Positions 56,061-64,000 of a stretch of DNA of 64,000 bases are shown here, piece by piece. Numbering within the stretch: position 1 is the first letter of the stretch; each line of letters begins with the position of its first letter. The notes under the pieces were generated by a model. It had not been told where the DNA came from and did no database searches. It worked only from the letters and a program-made list of their open reading frames with translations. The translations under genes were made by a program, and so were the position numbers. Source of the DNA: Pyxicephalus adspersus (Eukaryota > Chordata > Amphibia > Anura > Pyxicephalidae); assembly GCF_032062135.1 (NCBI RefSeq), contig NC_092859.1:47845494-47909493 (forward strand), read 5' to 3'.

Positions 56061-59000
56061 AATGTACTACTATGTAATTACAAATGTTTATTTTTCATCT
56101 TTTTTTTTAATTATTTTGCTTACAGTCGAAACTACAATTTAGTAGTTAACTCCCAGTTTTAAATTATCTTTCTGTTTTTTTTAAGTGTCAAATAATTTGT
56201 CATAAAGTGGGTACCAGGCTTGCTGTTACCAGCAGAATTTATAGAGGAAAAATGCTTTTTTTATTTTATGGACATTTGAATCTGATGTTTAACGCTTGTT
56301 TACAGGTCCAGTGAAGAATTATTGATGGTGGAAAGTTAGATTTGAGAGTTACAAGAGCTGTAAATGCAATAATTAGAATGTTTGATGACTGAGATTTAGG
56401 GTGCAAGTAGTAGATGTTTGAAAGATGACTGACAGAGGATGAGTGAGCAACTAACCTAATGGTAAAGGTCTGGTTATCCAAATTGTGAAGGTTAGAAGAA
56501 CAGCCATATATTATGTAGTATAGTATTGAGGATCACAGGAATACTAGATTAAAGTTTGGTGAATAGCTGTTCAATTTTTATGTGAGATCAACCAAGTCTT
56601 GGATTACATATTTACATATGTTCACAACACTCCCCTACATAGGAAGTCAATGGAATTGTATGTAATACTGTGGACAGAATGTTGCAAACTAGGGATGGTA
56701 GGTAATCATAAAGTTGACTTTGCCACAAAAATACTTATAACAATAGGCTTATTTACGTGATTTTTAAAATGTAATTTAGTTAAATGAAAAGCTCATGTAC
56801 AGAATATTTTTATCAAAATTTCTGGGAGGGGAGTTGGGAGGAGTCATGTGCTAACACCATTCCAAGTGAACAAGTTTAAAAAGCAGGTAGTGTCCCTAAA
56901 CATAGAAATCTAAAGTGTTTTAGGACATTTTTTTAAAATGTTTAAATTCGTTTTAAAGCCCTTGAACACAGTATTGTCACTAACATTGCTTGAAAGTCGG
57001 GAGGGCTAGTGGGAACACGACACAAGTGAAACGGATACTTTGGTAATACATTCATAATACATTTTTTAATACATACTTTTTTAAAGTGTAAATATGGTCA
57101 GGAAGTGAACTTAATTGCAAATTGCTGAAAATATTATTGTCACAAAAGATTGCATTATATGCATGTAAAATCATATCTTCCTAAGTTTTAACTTAAAACA
57201 TAAAAACTTTTTTTAACTTGAAAAAAAGGTGGCAATCACATTTCCATAAATTGTCGCATACAATTGTTGGGCCTACACAAAGTGAAATAAAGATAAATGA
57301 GTAATTGTTACTGATCGAATTCTCACCAAAGTTACACTCCACGCACTTAGGCCAACCACTAATGCTCTTTTTTAGAAGCTTAAACACTTATATATTCACT
57401 ATCCAGATCAACTCAAACTTACTTTCCTCATTTAACTATTCTAGTTGACTCAACTACCCCAAACCACTTTTCTTTTCCTTTTTCCAGGCTCACATTGCCA
57501 GGTCCAAGTTTTCTTTTTCTCCTACCACAGAGTGGGAGGTTGTTTCTACAAATGTCTACTTTATTGCTTGGGTGATGTGGATATACTGCACAATTACTAT
57601 TAGTTGTCCAATAGTCCAATATACTATAAGGGTCCTCTTAGACAAGAGAACAGCTTGATTACAAAAAAGCTATTTATGTGGTCACTCCTGGTTGAGTCAC
57701 TAGCAAGGGACAAAGACAGAACAAGGATAGTAGAGTAGACGCTTGTTTAAGTGTGTGAATAGGTGGTAAGGGGTGGACTTAAGAGATAATCAGCTTTGGC
57801 TGTAGGAAGCCTTTGGAAGTTAATCTTAAACTGCAAAAACTACTGATATTTTACCACAATAGTAAACATGTCATTCTAATATAGACATATAACATGACAT
57901 AATGCCAGAAACATAAGCTTATTATGGTCATAGATTAGTACTGAATGCATTTTATTGGATCTGTTCAATAAGTGTAAAAAAAATACCATGTTAAAAATTT
58001 AGAACTATCTGAGTGGTTTGGCAAAAACAAACAGAAACAATAACACCATTTTTTTCTATAAACATTATGGGCTCTGTTTATAAAACAAGGAATCTGACAT
58101 TCCCCTAAACATTCCCTTGTGGAAATCAATTACAGCCTGTAAGACCCTGGTCAGCACCACTATACCCCAGTTACCCAATCTACGCTGCAGTGTTTGCCTT
58201 TAGTAAGCCCCCATTCATGAAAAATAAAACATCAATTATATGTATGAAAGCAGCCATCTTTCATAAATCTTGCCATCCTTCCCTGGAGGGCCCTCTTCAC
58301 CCACAGTCCTTTCTTCGCTGCCCAAGCTCTTTAACCAATCAATAAGTCAGTATATTCTCTTCTGTTTTTGGTATGTGCTGATGTCAAAGATGTTAGTGGA
58401 CCAGCAAGAAGAAGAAAACAGAGAGAAGAGGAGATCAAACATCAGACCTCCATTCCAATATTAGACTCCCAGCCCAGCATAGGACACCCAAATCAAACAT
58501 CAAATTAGAACCCCCCTCCGGGAGCTGAGGAACTAAGATCAAAGTGCTGGGAGGCAAAATGCTGGAAGCCCAGGTACTGAGAACAAAGTAGTGGGAGTCA
58601 AAGTTCTGTAGAGTTATGAAGCTACCCTCCTCTTCACATTTGTTATGGGGTTTACAGTGATGGCGTTTAGGAATGACACTTTAAAAGCAAGTGACCCATC
58701 ATAACCAGCTCAAAAGTACAAAATACTTTAACCTATGAAAATGGAGAAAGAGATAACAAAAAACTAAGTAAAAAAACTATGTAAGTAGTAACATAACTAA
58801 TAACCATAGATATGTTTTTTCATGTTTTATGACTTTTCTCTTTATTACGGTTTTGAATGTTAGCATTGATGGCTGATTTTGTGCATTAGGTTTATACTCA
58901 AGTCAGATTAGTTTTCCTGTTTCTTCAGGTAAACATATGGTCTATATTTGGATAGGTTTATTCAAATTTATACAGCATTTTTCTGTACTAGCTAATTCTT

Positions 59001-62000
59001 TAACAGGGTAAAACATGTCCATGTATTGCAAAGATGTACTGTATATATTGTTTTGCCATGACATTCATTTTTACCTTCAAACCTTGACCAGAATCTTAGT
59101 GAAACTTTCTTTAATGAATTTAACAGTATACGTAGCTGTGCAACTGTTTCATATTTTTTATACAAATGATTTCCTATACCCAAACGTTTTATTTTAGCTA
59201 TTCCAGATTCCATATTCACATTAAGATTGCATGATACAAAACAATCTATTGAAAAGGTTAATTTCTATGTGGGTTTCCAACATTTATTCTTAGACCCTTC
59301 CGATTATGACTCAAATGGTTTGTGCCCATTGTGGTATCTGTGTCATAACACATCTATTCTTAGTGGAGCCATCTGGAATGTTGCATATATTTTCAGATTT
59401 GTGTTTAACACCATGGGTGCTAGAGTGTGAAAAATAACATATTGGCAATCTGCTTTGCATTTCTTTAACAGGAAATGGCCAAGGGGCATAGATTTTAATT
59501 TAATAAGATCTGAAATTAAACGAGTGTGAGTGTTTAAAGTAGAGGAAGTAGATTAAAAAAAGAGCATGATCTCCTATTTACTATAAAAGGGAACTCCAAA
59601 GAACATACCATATTTAGAAAAACATACAAATATACAACTGGATCAAATATACGCTACGTTTTTTTTTTATAAACCGTACAAAGTAATTTCTCAAACAAAA
59701 TCATGCTTGTGACATATTATACTTTCTATGTGCTCTGGATACAAATGAGTCATTAAACATAATGGATATTGATTCAACATGAACAATGCTCCAACTGCAA
59801 ATCTATTCTCACCTGCTGCAAGGCTGGGAAACAATTCATAACAATCAATGGCTTGTAGCAGTGACTTCAGGTATTAATGCAGCTTTCAAAAGAATAAATA
59901 CTAAATGCACTAAATATGCACTATATAAATATATATATACTGAAAAAAACCTGTATCTAAAAACAACTTGAATAATGCTTGAAGTAATGTCAAAGTAAAC
60001 CTTGCTCATTTACAATATGCTTTTCTTTTTTGTCTTTCAATCCCTTGACTCTCTGTTAAGCTACCAGGAGCATATGGAAGGTTCTGTGTAAGTTTTGAGT
60101 TCCTAGAACTTTAGTTTACACAGGCCTCAGAACTCTCTGCATAGCAGTGCTAATTGGCCTACCCAAAATACCGGGCATTTTTATTGGCATCTCAACATTA
60201 TAGCGAAGGGGCATAAAAAGTGGGTACATATGACTAGGGTTGGAAGGGTTAAAACAAACTGACTGCTTTGCCCAGCAATGGCAAAGCATAGGTTTGCTTA
60301 AAAGTGGAACAGCCCAGCAATAAAAGATTTGCAAAGAGGTAGATTTTGATCACAGTTATACTACCTTCATTTATGCACGCATATGTACAGTGTACACTTA
60401 GCTTTGTAAGCCTGGCTTGCTTGGTGCTAGGATGAGTTCATTTCTATGCACATTTAGGAGTTAGGTCAGCCTAAGCTGGCCATTCAAGATCCAAATTTAG
60501 CAGCTGCATGTTGTGTACTGAAAGAAGGACAACCAAATTTACTAAAATAACAAGTTTGTTGCATTCTAGTAAAACTAGAATGACCCTAAATATTAATGTA
60601 AACTACTGTCATTTTAGGTGGCTAATGTCACAGGGGTGTTACTTTCACCCTACCGAACATCGAAAAATTGACTCTGGATCTCACAGGTGATCAGAAGAAT
60701 CAATGGGCAATCCGTGAACTAAGTGGACATTATGACCACCGTTTACTAGTTCACTGTTATATTGGTGAAGGGAATACACACCCAACCAAGCAAATAATAC
60801 TGTCCTCTCCCTCATAATATTATAGTGGTGTGGAGATAATGAACAGAAAAGTAGAAGCATGTCTTGATATTCAAGTACTGAAACCAAAAGGGGTGTGCAT
60901 AAGATCTCATTGAACATTTAGCATATGTAACTCCTAAAAATATATTTTAACTTGTTAACTTCAATAAACAGATTTAAAGCACCCTGCCAAAATGTTTGGG
61001 TGTTCTGTGTTTGACAGTTCATTGATGGTATGCCATGACCTAAAATAGGTTTGGACCTCGATTTTTCCAAGGGTTTTCTAAATCCTGCAAATGCTTTAAA
61101 CAGTCTTGTAAAAAATTAATTAATAGACAAAAAATAATGGGTCTGTTTATTGTGCTGGTGTTTACAGGTTTTTACAGGCAGCAGCATTTACAAACTGTTA
61201 TTCAGAAGCTCCATGCAGCTTCTGGGGATGGTTTGGTCACAAAACTAACTCCATAGACTTGTAAACTGCTTATAAATGCTTTTGCTGCATCGTTTATAGG
61301 CTTAATCATTTTATAGCCAGGGAATTGCTCATGCATCCTCGACAGAAAAAACGCCTATAAATCGTTGTACAGGCATTTGCAAACACCTGCACATGCGTTT
61401 CCAAAAGCTTTTTTGACTGAGAAGGCTCTTGGACCCTTTAGCAGTGCATAGTAGGTGTCCAGAAGCAGCACAAGCTCCATTTTTATCAATGGCTTAATGG
61501 AATTGGATCATTGTTTGTATTGTAAGAGCCAAGTAATACTCTAACGTTACTTTGTACATTAAGGGAAAAATTAAACTTCAAGTTACTAAATTATTAACCA
61601 TAGAGGAAAATGAGCTAATTTACACATGACATTCCTTTCCTTTTAATTTTAATTATTATTCATTTATAAAATATAACATTACGTGATGTTCCAAATAGAA
61701 AAAACACAACAAAATACCAAAACAGCAGAAAATGAAATGTACAAAACAAAAAAAAACCCTTTTTAATAGAAAAACAAAAGAACAAACACTGTCTTCAAGT
61801 TGACATTTCTAAGATTGCTTTATATTTCAGCTATGTTAGTAATTTTAAATTGTGGCAAATTTGATCAGGCTTGTTATGATGCATGGGAACAGGTACAGAT
61901 GATGTAACTGAATTAGATATATTCAGCTACTTGGCAGCAGAGCAAACATGAACCTAAACGTTCCATAAGGATTTCCAAATTTGGAATATTCATAGGACCA

Positions 62001-62285
62001 TAGTGCATAGTTAAAAAAATCTAACAAAATACAGATTCTGATAAATATTTACCACAAAGTATAGGCATTAGTACCTGTATTGCAATCACAAAAACCTATA
62101 CCAGTTAAGGGGAATGAAAACACCTATTTTTAAAAGTAGTGGCTCAACCAATGAAATATTGTGTGTGTATGTAAATTTAGTAGATATAATACCATTTGCT
62201 AAAATCTCATATAAATGTTTACACCATTTCAGAAGTTGAATTGAAATGTACATGTTTAGTTAAAATAATACCTATTGTACCTGCA
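56061..62285. other. Long AT-rich gene desert
   Basis: Over six kilobases with no recognisable exon, RNA gene or transposon end. Several blocks look repeat-like by style: around 58075-58230 ('gggctctgtttataaaac'), 60115-60330, and 61140-61440, where 'tttacaggtttttacaggcagcagcatttacaaac' type sequence is internally repetitive. No family could be fixed from within this window. Confidence 0.4.
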
Positions 62286-62286
62286 A

Positions 62287-62639
62287 TTAAGGTAGTTGAT
62301 CAGTTACTTGTTCAGTTAAGGGCGACAACTTTCTCCCTAATAGGCAATTAAATATTGGTATTGTATTCCCCCCAGATAAGGTTAGATACCATCTACATTT
62401 AATAAAAACTCCATAACCTTTATAGTGGTAAAATTTAGGACCCTTTATTGGGTTTATTGCATACCCCCAAGATTCTTCGAGTAGGGCCTGCCAAGTCTCT
62501 TCTGTGAGCCCACAAAATGAAAGATGCCTGGGGATCCAGCTGACAACTAGGGAACCTGAAAGAACCAAAAGGAGATGAAGGGGGGGTTTCCACAAAACAA
62601 CAGCACTAATTAATAAATATACAAAGACGAGTGAACATA
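62287..62639 (-). pseudogene. DIRS downstream domain remnant (uncertain)
   Basis: A minus-strand frame continues past the recombinase. In a shifted frame 'FILWAHRRDLAG' resembles the 'GHSYIFWA..RA' start of the hydrolase-like domain that vertebrate DIRS elements often carry after the recombinase. Similarity is short and from memory. The 157-codon frame covering 62287-62760 is itself a mixture of registers and should not be read as a gene. Confidence 0.35.
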
Positions 62640-63429
62640 AATACATACCATGCAGAGTCCCATCTCCCCAAATGCTGGATGCACACCTGACGCGAGCCCA
62701 ACCCCTCAGCCTCAGTAGCAGCCCCAATACAAAAAGAATGAGAAGAGATGTGAGCTGCAACTAGGCCTAGATGAGACAAACACTTGCAACCAAGTTGACC
62801 AATTTGAACAGAAAAACAGACAAAGGGGACAAGCAGGTCTGGCGATCTAATGCAGAGTCAAGCAGCTGCCTCACCCCAGCTGATCGGTTTTAGACCTGCA
62901 AAACAAAATGCAAACCAACTCATCTAAAACATGGACCTCTTTCCACAACAAACTCAAATGAATTCAGCAAGATCTAGACACCAATTCAGACACACAAAAA
63001 AAAACCCCCAAAAGCCAAGGAAAAACAAAACAGCCAAAACAGCCAAACTCTGAACCAAAAACAAAATTAGTAACAGATAGAAGATCATACAACAATGAAA
63101 TTGGAGAACGAGTATCAGAAGAAAACAGTGCCTCCCACCAAGAACTGCCTAACAAAATACAAAAAGCAGAGAGGGGCATTATTGAGCTTTCTAAAAAACA
63201 CATCTGCTAGCAACTTGCACATGGGAAAGACCCTGCTGATATCTCTCACAAATAAAAGCCAGGATAGGCTCCACCGAATCCAAAAAAGGATAAAGACAGA
63301 AAGCAAACAAGTCCATCTACATCTTCCATGCCGACGCATAGGAGTACCACGACTGTTGAAGCATGGACGAAATCAACAAATCAGCAAGTACACATGGTCT
63401 AGGTTGTGCAGGTCTTCACCTTCAGCTGA
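62640..63429 (-). pseudogene. DIRS tyrosine recombinase remnant
   Basis: The clearest part is 62640-62745, where one frame reads 'ISSHSFCIGAATEAEGLGSR' followed by 'VCIQHLGRWDSAWYV'. This is the H-x-x-R region of box II and the following helix up to the expected Tyr. In active enzymes the first motif is HSFRIGAAT; here the catalytic Arg is Cys (codon within 62714-62740), so strand exchange would be abolished. The upstream N-terminal domain is only vaguely readable in broken frames. Confidence 0.65.
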
Positions 63430-63765
63430 GGGTGCCAAGTGATGAAATTCCTGGCGAGACAACCATCAGCAATAAGATTACGTGAGCCTCGCAAATGTTT
63501 AGCCTTAAGCCAAAATAAAACACAAACAGTGCAGGTTCAAATGCCTAAGAAGCACAAGCACTAGGTGGGATTTGGGATAGACAGTTAACTGCATACATGA
63601 TACCCTTGTTGTCAATTTGCAACAGAATTCTATGATTGCAGAAACTTTCATCACCAAGAAAAGGACCACAGCAACAACAGGAAAAAGCTCCAGTGGAACA
63701 ATTTTCCTGAGGAGCCCCACAACAGACCACGAAGCTGGCTAATGCTCAGTGCACAAATAATATTA
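63430..63765 (-). pseudogene. DIRS RNase H remnant
   Basis: Across two frames it shows 'PLELFPVVAVVLFLGDESFC', 'NHRILLQIDNKGIMYAVN' with the catalytic Asp of the 'DNK' motif (63583-63640), 'LRHLNLHCL', and the closing 'LSRQEFHHLAPSAEG' stretch. These match the layout of DIRS RNase H domains known to me. An in-frame stop interrupts it after 'LCFILA'. Its role would be to degrade element RNA during reverse transcription. Confidence 0.7.
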
Positions 63766-63895
63766 TTAATTTTTGTAGGTGTGAGAGACAGAAAACCAAC
63801 AAAATACCAGTGCTCGCAAAAAAAACAGTGCTCAAGTCAGAGCTTAATGTGCATTGTGAGTGAAATAACTATTTAATACATTCGCAAAAGATGAC
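63766..63895. other. Junction between DIRS and Tc1 remnants
   Basis: Non-coding. The stretch just before 63896 is the 3' untranslated part of the Tc1 element. Confidence 0.5.
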
Positions 63896-64000
63896 TTAGT
63901 ACTTGGTGGCAAACCTCTTGTTAGCAATCACAGAGGTCAGATGTGTTTTGTAGTTGGCCATCAGGTTTGCACACATTTTGTTCCACTCATCTTTGCATAT
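63896..64000 (-). pseudogene. Tc1-like transposase, C-terminal end (partial)
   Basis: Enters from the right edge of the window. The last 34 codons read through '[20 protein letters not shown]' and '[14 protein letters not shown]', then a stop (63896-63898). This is the conserved C-terminus of Tc1/mariner transposases, which cut and paste DNA at TA sites. The frame is intact within the window, but the DDE catalytic core lies outside, so whether the gene is whole cannot be judged. Vertebrate Tc1 copies are nearly always defective, hence the pseudogene label. Confidence 0.85.

Larger units (their letters stand above)
62287..63765 (-). mobile_element. DIRS-type tyrosine-recombinase retrotransposon, decayed
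   Basis: Minus-strand order RNase H, tyrosine recombinase, then a possible C-terminal domain, as in DIRS elements. These use a recombinase instead of an integrase. RT itself is not seen, and similarity stops near 63765, so the element is 5' truncated. Many stops and frame changes. Confidence 0.7.

Overview
The window is a gene-poor, AT-rich stretch of a large animal nuclear genome, most likely an anuran amphibian (probably a ranoid frog). The basis is the set of interspersed families: hairpin-shaped non-autonomous DNA elements, an L2-clade LINE, DIRS tyrosine-recombinase elements, Ty3/gypsy elements and Tc1. The species call is an inference from repeat style recalled from frog genomes, not from a diagnostic gene. 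There is no operon-like organisation, no RNA gene, no CRISPR array, and no complete cellular protein-coding gene that I recognise. The sequence is best read as intergenic or deep intronic DNA.

Layout: 1-5.3 kb holds a TTAA-bounded hairpin element, copies of two MITE families (called A and B here) and a 0.9 kb hAT-like relic. 5.3-14.9 kb is mostly unique AT-rich sequence with one candidate micro-exon (5617-5662), a MITE A copy (7135-7475), a purine tract and a TA array. 14.9-16.1 kb is a degenerate ~35-bp minisatellite split by a MITE A copy and a LINE tail. 16.9-22.4 kb has family C repeats, several long TA arrays and a 33-base assembly gap (17776-17808). 22.5-26.0 kb stands out: a G-rich composite with a probable DIRS-like 5' segment, a 1.2 kb 39-bp minisatellite, and a probable DIRS-like 3' segment. 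26.8-28.2 kb is a possible nested TIR element. 28-40 kb is mainly unique AT-rich DNA with MITE B copies and one LINE tail.

40.66-41.36 kb is an LTR, probably solo. 42.97-46.46 kb is a Ty3/gypsy provirus on the minus strand with both LTRs, a perfect 5-bp target duplication and a polypurine tract, but with gag, RT, RNase H and integrase broken by frameshifts and two large internal deletions. 48.8-50.7 kb has a TAGA microsatellite and two LINE copies meeting tail to tail. 51.6-52.3 kb is another G/T-rich segment. 53.32-53.86 kb is a clean TA-flanked non-autonomous Tc1/mariner-type element. 55.6-56.1 kb is a family D repeat. 56-62.3 kb is featureless. 62.3-63.8 kb is a decayed DIRS element (RNase H and tyrosine recombinase) on the minus strand. 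The right edge enters the C-terminus of a Tc1-like transposase.

I found no previously undescribed functional system that the sequence alone can support. The most unusual structure is the 22.5-26.0 kb composite. Exon candidates and possible conserved non-coding blocks are offered only as things to test.
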